NCBI GenBank assembly: GCA_041395385.1
Contig: JAWLAN010000006.1
Coordinates: 186,001 to 250,000, forward strand
Reading direction: 5' to 3'
DNA from: JAJVHZ01 sp041395385
Lineage (GTDB): Bacteria > Pseudomonadota > Gammaproteobacteria > JAJPIJ01
Length of the DNA: 64,000 nt
Shown here one piece after another: positions 53,313 through 61,879 of the stretch; the stretch's first letter is position 1; each line of letters starts with the position of its first letter. Under the pieces are notes generated by a model. The model was not told where the DNA came from, searched no databases, and worked only from the letters and a program-made list of their open reading frames with translations. The translations under genes and the position numbers were made by a program.

Positions 53313-54131
53313 CTACCGCACGATCAACACGGGGATGCGGCACAGCGCGAGCACCTTTTCGGCGACGGATCCCAGCAGCAGCCTCCCCACCGCGCTGCGG
53401 CCGTGCGAGCCCATGACCACCATGTCGTATCTGCCCTTGGTCGCGAATCGGGCGATCGATTGTCCGGCGTCGCCGACGAGGTATTTCTCCTTGATCGGGA
53501 CCCGGGCCTTGCCCAGCCGTGCGCGCGCGGCCTTGAACGCCCGGCGCATGTGCGCCTCGTGCCTGGCCTCGGCCCAGTACCGGGACTTTCCCACGCCGAT
53601 GGGATAATCCACGTACAGCAGGGTCAGCTCCAACGGTTTGCCTAACGGCGCTCCGTACTCGGCGACGTATCTCGCGGCGCGATTGCCGCACGGACTGCCA
53701 TCGAGGGCCAACAGGATCTTCATCGTCGGCTTCCTCGTCACGGACGCATTCCCGCGGCCGCCGCTCATGCTGCGAATCAGCAACACGGGCGTCTTGCACA
53801 GCGCGAGTACCTTGGCCGCCACGGAGCCCAGCAGCAGGCGTTCGATGGCGCCGTAGCCGTGCGAACCCATCACGATGAGGTCGTACTTGCCCTTGCGCGC
53901 ATACGAGGCGATCTCAACCGCCGCCTTGCCGTGCAGCACGACTTCCTGGCATTCAAGGCGTGCGCGCCGCAGTCGGGCTCGCGCCGCGCGCATGACCCGA
54001 TCGGCGTAGCCGTCATCGACATGCACCACCGTGATGCGCTCCGCCGCGCCGAACAGGGCCTGTTGTCTGCCCAGGTAATCGATGGCCTTCCATCCATATC
54101 TGCTGCCATCGATCGCCAGCAGCACTTTCAT
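53313..54131 (-). CDS. Tandem UspA universal stress protein
   Basis: 272 residues, two UspA domains: MKVLLAIDGSRYGWKAIDYL to PVLLIRSM, and MKILLALDGSPCGNRAARYV to PVLIVR. Both keep the nucleotide-binding motif MGSHGYGAIERLLLGSVAAK / MGSHGRSAVGRLLLGSVAEK. The ATG at 54131 has a strong RBS (GGAAGGGGGG). The 53027-53312 gap to the next gene shows nothing I can support. Confidence 0.92.
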   Translation of the reverse strand: MKVLLAIDGSRYGWKAIDYLGRQQALFGAAERITVVHVDDGYADRVMRAARARLRRARLECQEVVLHGKAAVEIASYARKGKYDLIVMGSHGYGAIERLLLGSVAAKVLALCKTPVLLIRSMSGGRGNASVTRKPTMKILLALDGSPCGNRAARYVAEYGAPLGKPLELTLLYVDYPIGVGKSRYWAEARHEAHMRRAFKAARARLGKARVPIKEKYLVGDAGQSIARFATKGRYDMVVMGSHGRSAVGRLLLGSVAEKVLALCRIPVLIVR

Positions 54132-54473
54132 GTCACCCCCCTTCCGCGGCTGACGCCCGCATCAAGGAATGATCGAACCAGTTGGATACAGCCGGGACTG
54201 TATATGATTTCTTGCGTGCACGCATCCCGAGGCCGCTGATACGGATTCCGTCATGCCCGGGACGACTCACTGCAAATGTGAGGCGAGATGCTTTCAGAAT
54301 TCTGGGCAGGACGGTGCGGGCGAGCCAGCTGCATGCACAATGGCGCCCGCCGGATTTTCGACGCTCGGGGCGCGAATGAGGGTCGCCGCCGCAGCCGAAG
54401 TGACGCGCCGGCCGACCGACGGCGTTCACGCCGTGGTCGGATATTCAAGTTCGCGGCGCGCTGACCGCGGGCA
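54132..54473. other. Intergenic region without a supported gene
   Basis: 342 bases. It holds the UspA ribosome site and, at 54186-54203, an inverted repeat ATACAG-CCGGGA-CTGTAT 55 bases upstream of UspA, a possible operator. Short open frames are low in codon quality; I call none. Confidence 0.5.
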
Positions 54474-55727
54474 TTAGACGTAGGCGTCGACGAGACCCGC
54501 GTGCAGCGTCGCAGTGGCGTGCGAGGCAACGTCTTCCTCCACGCCGGCGAGGTCGTTCGCGTCGACGTTCGGAGCACCGCCGGCGAACTGCTGATCATGA
54601 CCGTCGCGTCCGGGTGCTTGCTGGAACACGTTCGCGTCGGCGAGATTCAGACCGGATTGCGATAGCATTTCGCGCAGCCTCGGCATGGCGTCTTCAATCA
54701 CCTGCCGCACGGCATGGTGCGCGGTGACGAACTGCGCGCTGACCTTGTCGTCTTGCAGGCTCATGCGCACCTCGATCGGCCCCAGCTCCGGCGGATTGAT
54801 TGCCACGTTGACCTGCTGCAGCCCGTCCTTGACCTGCCAGACCACACGCGACGCGAACGCCTCCTGCCAGTGAGGATGGTTGAGCGGCAGCGGAATGCTC
54901 GTGGCCGTGGCCGACGGTGTTGGAGACTGGGTGACCTGGCTGGTCGTTGCCGATCCGGATGAGGTCTGCGCCAGCACGACCGCCGTGTCGAATCGAGTCG
55001 TCGTCGCGGCCGCACGGTCGGCAGCCGCGCCGGTCTCGCCGGCGACGGTCGCCACGAGCTCGTTGCCGTGGCCGCTGGCGCCGATGGCCGGGACACCCGC
55101 ATGCAACGGCTCGTTGGCGACGCTGGCGTGCGCACCGCTGCCGATCGGCCCGAGCGGTGCGTATGGACTGCCGCCACGGGCGGCGGAAGCCTCGCGCCCG
55201 GTGAGCGCGGTATCGAGGGATGCCGATGCCTTGCCGACCGCGCCGGGCCCGGTGGACGTGGACACGGCGTCGAGCGCGCTCGGCGCGACTGCGAGCGGCG
55301 CCGAGCCGTCGACGCTCGCGCCGGCAACGGCGGGCGGCGAGGTCCTGGCGGCCGGCAACGATTCGGCCACGATGTTCAGCCATGGCGGCAAATCGCTGCC
55401 GCCCGTCGGGTCTGCGTCAGTGGCCAGTGCATCGGCAGTCTGGTCCGCCGCCGCCTCGGCCGCAGCCTTGCCTTCGCCGGCGGCCTGAGCGGTCTCCGTG
55501 CCGGGTCGGGCGGTGGCCTCTGCGCTCTGCGCGTCCCCTGGCCGCTCATCCGTCGAGGCCGAATTTGCTTTCTCGGTCCGGGACTTGGCTGACGTGTCGC
55601 GCAGCACCTCGGAGAACTCGCGGCGGCGCGGCTCCTGCGCCGCGCCGCTGCCGGACGAGCCGGATGAAGCGCGCGCACCGAGTGCGTCGGGGGATGTGGC
55701 GGATGCGGCGTTGATGGCGGCTGGCAT
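54474..55727 (-). CDS. fliK: Flagellar hook-length control protein FliK
   Basis: 417 residues. A long Ala/Ser/Thr-rich N-terminal region, then the FliK C-terminal core VNVAINPPELGPIEVRMSLQ and SAQFVTAHHAVRQVIEDAMP, the Flg_hook domain that switches export specificity. ATG 55727; the TTG further up (55775) adds a basic stretch and lacks support. Last gene of the fliEFGHIJK order here; 534 bases after fliJ, a gap holding the divergent small gene. Confidence 0.9.
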   Translation of the reverse strand: MPAAINAASATSPDALGARASSGSSGSGAAQEPRRREFSEVLRDTSAKSRTEKANSASTDERPGDAQSAEATARPGTETAQAAGEGKAAAEAAADQTADALATDADPTGGSDLPPWLNIVAESLPAARTSPPAVAGASVDGSAPLAVAPSALDAVSTSTGPGAVGKASASLDTALTGREASAARGGSPYAPLGPIGSGAHASVANEPLHAGVPAIGASGHGNELVATVAGETGAAADRAAATTTRFDTAVVLAQTSSGSATTSQVTQSPTPSATATSIPLPLNHPHWQEAFASRVVWQVKDGLQQVNVAINPPELGPIEVRMSLQDDKVSAQFVTAHHAVRQVIEDAMPRLREMLSQSGLNLADANVFQQAPGRDGHDQQFAGGAPNVDANDLAGVEEDVASHATATLHAGLVDAYV

Positions 55728-55895
55728 GTGGTTGCGGCGTCCTCGGCGGTAACGATTGAGCTCTTGCAGCGCCAATCAGCAACCGGTGTGCCATGAGCGC
55801 CGCGCTGGCCGGGCGCAGGACCGAACCACCTGGCAGTACGCTGACCTCGCACCCCCGCACATTCGCCCGCCGGCGCGGAGGTTGGCGCGGCAAAT

Positions 55896-55922
55896 TAAAC
55901 CTCCACGCCACGCGGCCGAAAA
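55896..55922 (+). promoter_or_regulatory. Sigma-28 (FliA) promoter
   Basis: TAAA (55896-55899), then exactly 15 bases, then GCCGAAAA (55915-55922); the flagellar consensus is TAAA-N15-GCCGATAA. One mismatch in the -10. It points rightwards to the small gene at 55967, opposite to the flagellar genes. Confidence 0.7.
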
Positions 55923-55966
55923 CCTGATCTACAGGCGCGCCGCGCGGGGCGCGCGAGGAGGACGTC

Positions 55967-56158
55967 ATGAGCGCCACCATCATCGAGATGAACGCGTGGA
56001 GGCTGCGGGCCGACGCCAAGGAGTACGTGCGCCGGTTCGTCGAGTACGGTTTCGAATGCGCGGCACTGTGGTCCATGGATCACGTCCGCGAGGCCGATTC
56101 GGCCCGCTTCAGCTCCTACGTACGCGAAGAGATGCGCAAGTGCGGTTTCAGCGGCTGA
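55967..56158 (+). CDS. Small sigma-28-linked protein of unknown function
   Basis: 63 residues, MSATIIEMNAWRLRADAKEY then VRRFVEYGFECAALWSMDH, with two cysteines and mixed charge; helical, soluble. A strong RBS (GAGGAGGACGTC) precedes ATG 55967 and a FliA promoter lies 45 bases upstream, so it is probably expressed late in flagellar assembly. It runs opposite to the flagellar operon. I recognise no family. Confidence 0.7.
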   Translation: MSATIIEMNAWRLRADAKEYVRRFVEYGFECAALWSMDHVREADSARFSSYVREEMRKCGFSG

Positions 56159-56261
56159 TGGCGGCGCGCTGACTGGTGGTCGTCGATCCGCGACCGCACG
56201 CGGGCGCCGCCGCGGTCCCGATCACGCCCCGGACCTCACCCCGCAACCGTCGCTACGCCGC

Positions 56262-56699
56262 TCACGGCTCGCCTCCATCCGACCGAGGACGGCGATCGTC
56301 GATCTCCCGCTGCACCTTGTTCTCCGCCGCCCGCGCCTCCTCGCGACGGTAGCGATCGGCGATGCCGCCCAGCGCGTCCTGCCTGCGTTTCTGTCCCTGC
56401 CACTGCTCGCGGTGTTGATCGTTGAGATTCTGCTTGTGCGCCAGCTGCTGCTGCAGCTGCGAGATGGCGATGTCGAGCTTGCCGACGAAGTTGCGCAGCT
56501 CACGCATCTGGCCTACGCCCATGGTCGTGCCGCTCGCAAGTCGCGCGAGATACTCCGAGCGGCCGGCCTGCAGCTGCGCAAGCTTCTGCGCGAGATCGTC
56601 GACCTCGCGCCGGCTCGCCAGCAGGCGCTCGGCGGCCATCCGTTCGGATTGCGCCGCCAGCCACAGCACGGTAGCCATCCTCTTGTTCTTACCCGCCAT
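56262..56699 (-). CDS. fliJ: Flagellar export chaperone FliJ
   Basis: 145 residues, almost all coiled coil: LASRREVDDLAQKLAQLQAG, QMRELRNFVGKLDIAISQLQ, NDQHREQWQGQKRRQDALGG. It sits right after fliI (3 bases), as usual; it recycles chaperones for the export gate. Confidence 0.9.
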   Translation of the reverse strand: MAGKNKRMATVLWLAAQSERMAAERLLASRREVDDLAQKLAQLQAGRSEYLARLASGTTMGVGQMRELRNFVGKLDIAISQLQQQLAHKQNLNDQHREQWQGQKRRQDALGGIADRYRREEARAAENKVQREIDDRRPRSDGGEP

Positions 56700-56702
56700 C
56701 GA

Positions 56703-58067
56703 CTATCCCGTTCTGCCCGCTTCGATGAGATCCTGCAGCTGCGCCAGCGTCTCCGGCATGGCGACCTTCTCGCGCATGTCCTGGCGCAGGAACGCACGCA
56801 TGCGCGGCAGCAGCGCGATGGCGCGATCCAGGTCCGGGTTCGAACCGGCCTTGTAGGCGCCGACGCTGATGAGATCCCGGTTCTGCTCGTGCAGGGACCA
56901 CAGGTGGCGGAAGGCACGCGCGTCGGTCTCGTGCTCGGGGACCACCACCTGGTGCATGACGCGGCTGATCGAGGCCTCGAGATCGATGGCGGGGAAGTGT
57001 CCCGATTCCGCCAGTCGCCGTGACAGGATGATGTGGCCGTCGAGGATCGCGCGCGCGGCCTCGGCCACCGGATCGCTGACGTCCTCGCCGTCCGTCAGCA
57101 CGGTGTAGAAGGCGGTGATCGAGCCGCCGTTAATCCCGCCCGGGCCGGCGCGCTCCACCAGCCCCGGCAGGCGCGCGAACACCGAGGGCGGGAAGCCGCG
57201 CGTCGCGGGCGGCTCGCCGATGGTGAGCGCGATCTCGCGCAGCGCCTGCGCGTAACGCGTGAGCGAGTCCATGAGCAGCAGCACGCGCTTGCCCTGATCG
57301 CGGAAGTACTCGGCGATCGCGGTGGCCACGGAGGCGCCGTGCACGCGCATCAGCGGCGGCATGTCCGCCGGCGTGGCCACGACCACCGAGCGCCGCAATC
57401 CCTCCTCGCCCAGGCTGTCCTCGATGAACTCCTTCACCTCCCGGCCGCGCTCGCCGATGAGGCCGACCACGATCACGTCCGCCGTCGTGAAGCGCGTCAT
57501 CATCCCGAGCAGGATGCTCTTGCCGACGCCGGCCGGCGCGAACAGGCCTAGACGCTGGCCGCCGCCCACCGTGAGCAACGCATTGATGGCGCGCACACCG
57601 ACATCGAGCGGCAGCCGGATCGGCGTGCGGCTCAGGGGATTGACCGTCGTGCCATTCAGCGGCACGCGCTCCTCGGTCCGCGGCAGGCGCTTGCCATCCA
57701 GCGGCCGCCCGGCGCCGTCGATGATGCGCCCGAGCAGGTGATCGCCGACGGCCACGTCGCCGGCGCGCCCGATGGGCACGACACGCGCGTTCGGCGCCAG
57801 GCCGTCCGGCGAGCCGGTCGGCATCAGGAACAGCCGCTCGCCGGCGAAGCCCACCACTTCGGCCTCCACCGGCGCGCCGCCGCGGCTGGCCACGCGGCAG
57901 CGGTCCCCGATCGCCGACTGGCAGCCCACCGCCTCCAGGGTCAGACCGACCATGCGCGTGAGCTTGCCCTCGACGACCGGCTTCCACTGCGCCTTGCGCA
58001 GCCGCTCGTTGTGCTGCTGGAGCCTGCCCGCCCACACGGACTGGCGCCCGGCACGCGCGTCATTCAT
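56703..58067 (-). CDS. fliI: Flagellum-specific ATPase FliI
   Basis: 454 residues. Walker A FAPAGVGKS, catalytic VGLIGERGREVKEF, Walker B VLLLMDSLTRYAQALREIAL, and GGSITAFYTVLTDGEDVSDP, all as in F1-beta-like export ATPases. The usual AGSGVGKS is APAGVGKS, a mild change. It overlaps fliH by eight bases. Confidence 0.95.
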   Translation of the reverse strand: MNDARAGRQSVWAGRLQQHNERLRKAQWKPVVEGKLTRMVGLTLEAVGCQSAIGDRCRVASRGGAPVEAEVVGFAGERLFLMPTGSPDGLAPNARVVPIGRAGDVAVGDHLLGRIIDGAGRPLDGKRLPRTEERVPLNGTTVNPLSRTPIRLPLDVGVRAINALLTVGGGQRLGLFAPAGVGKSILLGMMTRFTTADVIVVGLIGERGREVKEFIEDSLGEEGLRRSVVVATPADMPPLMRVHGASVATAIAEYFRDQGKRVLLLMDSLTRYAQALREIALTIGEPPATRGFPPSVFARLPGLVERAGPGGINGGSITAFYTVLTDGEDVSDPVAEAARAILDGHIILSRRLAESGHFPAIDLEASISRVMHQVVVPEHETDARAFRHLWSLHEQNRDLISVGAYKAGSNPDLDRAIALLPRMRAFLRQDMREKVAMPETLAQLQDLIEAGRTG

Positions 58068-58734
58068 TTTGATCGTTCTCGCGCAGACTGCCGAAGCACT
58101 GCGCGATGGTGGCGTTCAGGCGCGCCTCCACCGTCGCGTCGATGAACGAGGTCGCCGTCTCGATGAGGCAGCCGCCGCGCGAGATCAGGGGATCCTCCTC
58201 CAGGGTGTAGGCCTCCTGGGCGTCCCCAAGCGAGAATGCCTGGCGGACGATTTCCACGTCCTCGGGGTTGAGGTGTATGCGCGGATGACGCGAAGCGATG
58301 GGAAGGCTCGCCACGGCCTCGCGTACGACGGCGACGATCTCGCCCTGGCTGGTCTTCAGTTCACGCCGGATGAGCTGGCGAGCGATGAGTATCACCATGT
58401 CCACCAGCGTTCTCTCGAGCTCCTCGTCCAGCCTCTCGATCGGCGCGGCGATGGCACGCAGCATGGAGGACAGCGCATTGAGCTTTGGAAGGTACTTCGC
58501 CTCGAACTGCTGCGCGACCTCGCGTTGCCCGGCCTCGCGCCCCTCGCGACGGCCGAGCGCGAAGCCCTCCTCGTAGGCGTGCTTCTGGATGGACTGCAGA
58601 TCCGAGGCCGTCAGCGGGCGCACCGCCTGCCGGTGCACGCCGGTGTGTATGTCGCCGTCGACCGACGGCAGATCGTAGCGCTGGATCTCGCCCAACTGTT
58701 CGCGGCTGAGTATACGGGGCGGACGCACGGACAT
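58060..58734 (-). CDS. fliH: Flagellar assembly protein FliH
   Basis: 224 residues. N-terminal PPRILSREQLGEIQRYDLPS, a coiled middle (YEEGFALGRREGREAGQREV), and the C-terminal FliI-binding part VDMVILIARQLIRRELKTSQ, HLNPEDVEIVRQ. Regulates FliI. Confidence 0.92.
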   Translation of the reverse strand: MSVRPPRILSREQLGEIQRYDLPSVDGDIHTGVHRQAVRPLTASDLQSIQKHAYEEGFALGRREGREAGQREVAQQFEAKYLPKLNALSSMLRAIAAPIERLDEELERTLVDMVILIARQLIRRELKTSQGEIVAVVREAVASLPIASRHPRIHLNPEDVEIVRQAFSLGDAQEAYTLEEDPLISRGGCLIETATSFIDATVEARLNATIAQCFGSLRENDQNE

Positions 58735-58746
58735 GGCAGCCGGCAG

Positions 58747-59754
58747 CTAGACCATCTGCTCGCCGGCGCCGGCCAGCACGATCTGGCCCTCGTCGGCCAG
58801 CCGACGCGCGATCGTGATGATCTCCTTCTGGGCGGTCTCGACATCCGAGAGCTTCACCGGCCCGCGCGACTCCAGATCCTCGCGCAGCATCTCGGCCGCG
58901 CGCTGCGACATGTTGGAGAGAATCTTCTGCTTGATACCGTCGTCGGCGCCCTTCAGCGCGAGCACGAGAGTCTCGCTGGAGACCTCGCGCAGCAGCGTCT
59001 GTATCCCGCGGTTGTCGACCTCCACCAGGTCGTCGAAGACGAACATGAGGTCCTGGATCGACTGGCAGAGGTCCGCGTCCGCGTCCTTCATCGCGTCCAT
59101 GACCTTGTTGCCGACGCTGCCGTCGACGAAGTTGAGGATGTTGGCCGCGCACTTCACCCCGCCGATGCTGGATGACTTCAGCCCGCCGCCGCCGCCCTTG
59201 AGCTGCCGCTCCAGGATGTCGTTCAGCTCCTGCATCGCCGAGGGTTGCACGCCGTTGAGCGTGGCCACGCGCAGAACGAGGTCGCTGCGCACCTTCTCGG
59301 GGAACTCCTGCAGCACCGCGGCGGCCTGATCGGCCTCCAGGTAGGAGAGCACGATGGCGATGATCTGCGGATGCTCCAGCCGGATGAGCTCGGCCACCGC
59401 GCGCGGATCCATCCACTTCAGCGACTCCAGCCCCTTGGTGTTGCCGCCGAGCAGGATGCGATCGATCATGGTCGCCGCCTTCTCCTCGCCCAGGGCATTG
59501 ACAAGCACGCTGCGGATGTACTCGTCGGAGCCGACGCCGAGCGAGGTCTGGTTGTGCAGGCTGTTGACGAAATCGGCCATCGTCGCGTTGACCGTCTCCT
59601 TCGACACGTTCTGCAGCGAGGCCATGGCGATGCCGATCTTCTGCACCTCCTTCGGTCCCATGTGCTTGAGAATCTCGGCCGCCGCCTGTTCGCCCATGGT
59701 CATGAGCAGGACGGCCGCCTTCTCGACGCCGTTCAGTTTGATCGCTTCGGCCAT
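58747..59754 (-). CDS. fliG: Flagellar motor switch protein FliG
   Basis: 335 residues. N-terminal part AAVLLMTMGEQAAAEILKHM, the middle EHPQ motif LIRLEHPQIIAIVLSYLEAD, and the C-terminal motor domain FVFDDLVEVDNRGIQTLLRE with the charged torque helix and MSQRAAEMLREDLESRGPVK. Torque generation at the rotor. Confidence 0.96.
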   Translation of the reverse strand: MAEAIKLNGVEKAAVLLMTMGEQAAAEILKHMGPKEVQKIGIAMASLQNVSKETVNATMADFVNSLHNQTSLGVGSDEYIRSVLVNALGEEKAATMIDRILLGGNTKGLESLKWMDPRAVAELIRLEHPQIIAIVLSYLEADQAAAVLQEFPEKVRSDLVLRVATLNGVQPSAMQELNDILERQLKGGGGGLKSSSIGGVKCAANILNFVDGSVGNKVMDAMKDADADLCQSIQDLMFVFDDLVEVDNRGIQTLLREVSSETLVLALKGADDGIKQKILSNMSQRAAEMLREDLESRGPVKLSDVETAQKEIITIARRLADEGQIVLAGAGEQMV

Positions 59755-59764
59755 GGGCGATCGA

Positions 59765-61429
59765 TCAATCCGCGTTGACCCAGCCCTTGACGACCTGTGC
59801 CGCCAGCTTGGGGTCCTGCGATGCCAGCATCTTCACCCGATCGAGCTCCGACTGATCGCGCGGTGGCGCGAGCTGCGCGACCGCGCCGGCCCCGCCCGGC
59901 AGCGAGGCGCCCGCGCCGCCCGGCAGCGACAGCGAGCCGTCGGCGTTCATCATCGGCTCGCCGCTCGTCGGCACCACGACCTCACGCCGCATGAGCGAGC
60001 GGATCGCCGGCCGGATGACGCCGAAGGCAACGATCAGCGCGAACATTCCGCCCAGCACCTGCTTTCCGAGATCGATTACCCAGGCCTGCTTCCAGGCGGG
60101 AGGCTCGGGCAGCGGCTCGACCTTCGGGGGCATGGTGAAGTCCGCGTTGGTGACGTTGACGGTATCGCCACGCGTGGCATCGAACCCGACCGCCTCCTTG
60201 ACCAGCGCGGTCATCCGATCGATCTCCTCCTTGGTGAACGGCGTCTTCGTGATCTTTCCGTTCTTGCCCACGTTGGTCTTGTTGTCGACCAGCACGGCGA
60301 CCGACAGCCGGCGCACGGAGCCGGCCGAGAGGCGGCTGTGGCTGATGGTGCGATCGACCTCGAAGTTCCGCGTCGCCTGCCTGCGATTGCTCTGCGGCCC
60401 GGTGCTGGCGGCTGCGGCCGCCGTCGCTCCCGTCGCGGCGGTGGCGTTCGGATCCGCGGCCGTGGTCTCCGGCGCGGCACCGGCCCCCGGCGGCTGATTG
60501 CTGAGCGCGCCCGGCACCCCTCCCTCGATGCTGCCGGCGCGGTTCTCCTCCAGCGTCTGCTCGCTGCGCACGCTCTGGGAGTCGGGATTGAAGCTCTCGC
60601 TGGTCTGCTCGGTCGCGGTGAAGTCGACCTCGGCGGCCACCGACGCCTTCACGCCGTCGTTGCCGACCAGTGGCGTGAGGATGTCCTCGACGCGGCGGGC
60701 GAAGGTGTCCTCGAGCTTGCGCGTGTACTGAAAGCGGTGCGCCGCCTCGCGTATCTGCTCGGGGCCGTCGGATCCGGTGAGGAGGCGGCCCTGCTGGTCG
60801 ACGACAGTGACCGCGGACATCTTCAGATTGGGCACGCTGGCCGAGACCATGTGCGCGATGGCATCGACCTGTCCTTCCTCGAGCGCGCGGCCCGGGTAGA
60901 GATCGAGGAGCACGGAGGCGCTCGGATCCTTCTTGTCGCGGGCGAACACGGAGGGCTTCGGAATGGCCAGGTGCACGCGCGCGCTGCGGACGTTCGACAG
61001 CTTGCCGATCGAGCGGGCGAGTTCCTCCTCCAACGCGCGCTGGAACCGCGCCAGCTCCGCGGTCTGGCTGTTGCCGAACGGATTGGATTCGTTGTCGAGG
61101 ACCTCGAAACCCATGCTTGCGCTCTTGGGCAGCCCGGCCGCGGCGAGCTTCAGGCGCGCGTCGTGAACCTGGTCCGCCGGCACCATGATCGCGCCGCTGG
61201 CGTTGTCGACCTTGTAGCGGATGTCGGCGGCCTGCAGCGCGTCCATGACCTGCGTGAGATCGCGGTCGGAAAGACTCGAGTACAACATCCCGTAGCTGGG
61301 GGTCCGCGACCACAGCACCACCGCCACGCCCAGTGCGACCGCCGCAGCGATGCCCACCATCACGCCGACCTGACGCAGCCAGGACAGCTGCGCGTTGGCC
61401 GGCACCAGCAGTGTGGTTTGTTCCGCCAT
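59765..61429 (-). CDS. fliF: Flagellar M-ring protein FliF
   Basis: 554 residues. N-terminal span WLRQVGVMVGIAAAVALGVA, ring-building domains (MLYSSLSDRDLTQVMDALQA, VRSARVHLAIPKPSVFARDK), an Ala/Thr-rich insert about 290-340, and a C-terminal span GKQVLGGMFALIVAFGVIRP before a FliG-binding tail. Base of the basal body. Confidence 0.95.
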   Translation of the reverse strand: MAEQTTLLVPANAQLSWLRQVGVMVGIAAAVALGVAVVLWSRTPSYGMLYSSLSDRDLTQVMDALQAADIRYKVDNASGAIMVPADQVHDARLKLAAAGLPKSASMGFEVLDNESNPFGNSQTAELARFQRALEEELARSIGKLSNVRSARVHLAIPKPSVFARDKKDPSASVLLDLYPGRALEEGQVDAIAHMVSASVPNLKMSAVTVVDQQGRLLTGSDGPEQIREAAHRFQYTRKLEDTFARRVEDILTPLVGNDGVKASVAAEVDFTATEQTSESFNPDSQSVRSEQTLEENRAGSIEGGVPGALSNQPPGAGAAPETTAADPNATAATGATAAAAASTGPQSNRRQATRNFEVDRTISHSRLSAGSVRRLSVAVLVDNKTNVGKNGKITKTPFTKEEIDRMTALVKEAVGFDATRGDTVNVTNADFTMPPKVEPLPEPPAWKQAWVIDLGKQVLGGMFALIVAFGVIRPAIRSLMRREVVVPTSGEPMMNADGSLSLPGGAGASLPGGAGAVAQLAPPRDQSELDRVKMLASQDPKLAAQVVKGWVNAD

Positions 61430-61497
61430 TTACTCTCCGCTCCCCAAAATCCGTCCGTTCGTGCTCTCTGCCGCCGATCGCGCGCGGGTCGCGCGGT

Positions 61498-61830
61498 CTA
61501 CACCTGCATGTTCATGATTTCCTGGTAGGCGGCCACCACCTTGTTGCGGACCTGCAGGACGGTCTGGAATCCCAGGCTCGCCTTCTGCATGGCCAGCATC
61601 ACCTCGGCGATGTCCGCGTCGGTGGCCCCGACCTCCGCCGCCGTCGACATCTCGACGGCGCGTTGCTGCGCACTGTTTACCTGGTCGATCGCCTGCTTGA
61701 TCATCGTGCCGAAGGCACCGCCGGCCTGACTGGCCTGCGACACCTCGGGCGCCGACCGCATACCCTCGGCGCGTGCCGCCATTGCGCGCATCTGCAATAG
61801 CACGGAGTTCATGTCGATGCCTGATGTCAT
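61498..61830 (-). CDS. fliE: Flagellar hook-basal body protein FliE
   Basis: 110 residues, ending LGFQTVLQVRNKVVAAYQEI then MNMQV, the FliE signature. It joins the M-ring to the rod. First gene of the fliEFGHIJK order; 68 bases before fliF. Confidence 0.94.
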   Translation of the reverse strand: MTSGIDMNSVLLQMRAMAARAEGMRSAPEVSQASQAGGAFGTMIKQAIDQVNSAQQRAVEMSTAAEVGATDADIAEVMLAMQKASLGFQTVLQVRNKVVAAYQEIMNMQV

Positions 61831-61879
61831 GAATCTCGGTCTCCTGTATGCCCTGTCCCAGATCTCTATCCGCCGGGGA

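Noticed and set aside
54253..54477. 74-codon plus-strand frame between UspA and fliK
   Set aside because: No RBS or family resemblance; composition looks like intergenic GC-rich DNA.
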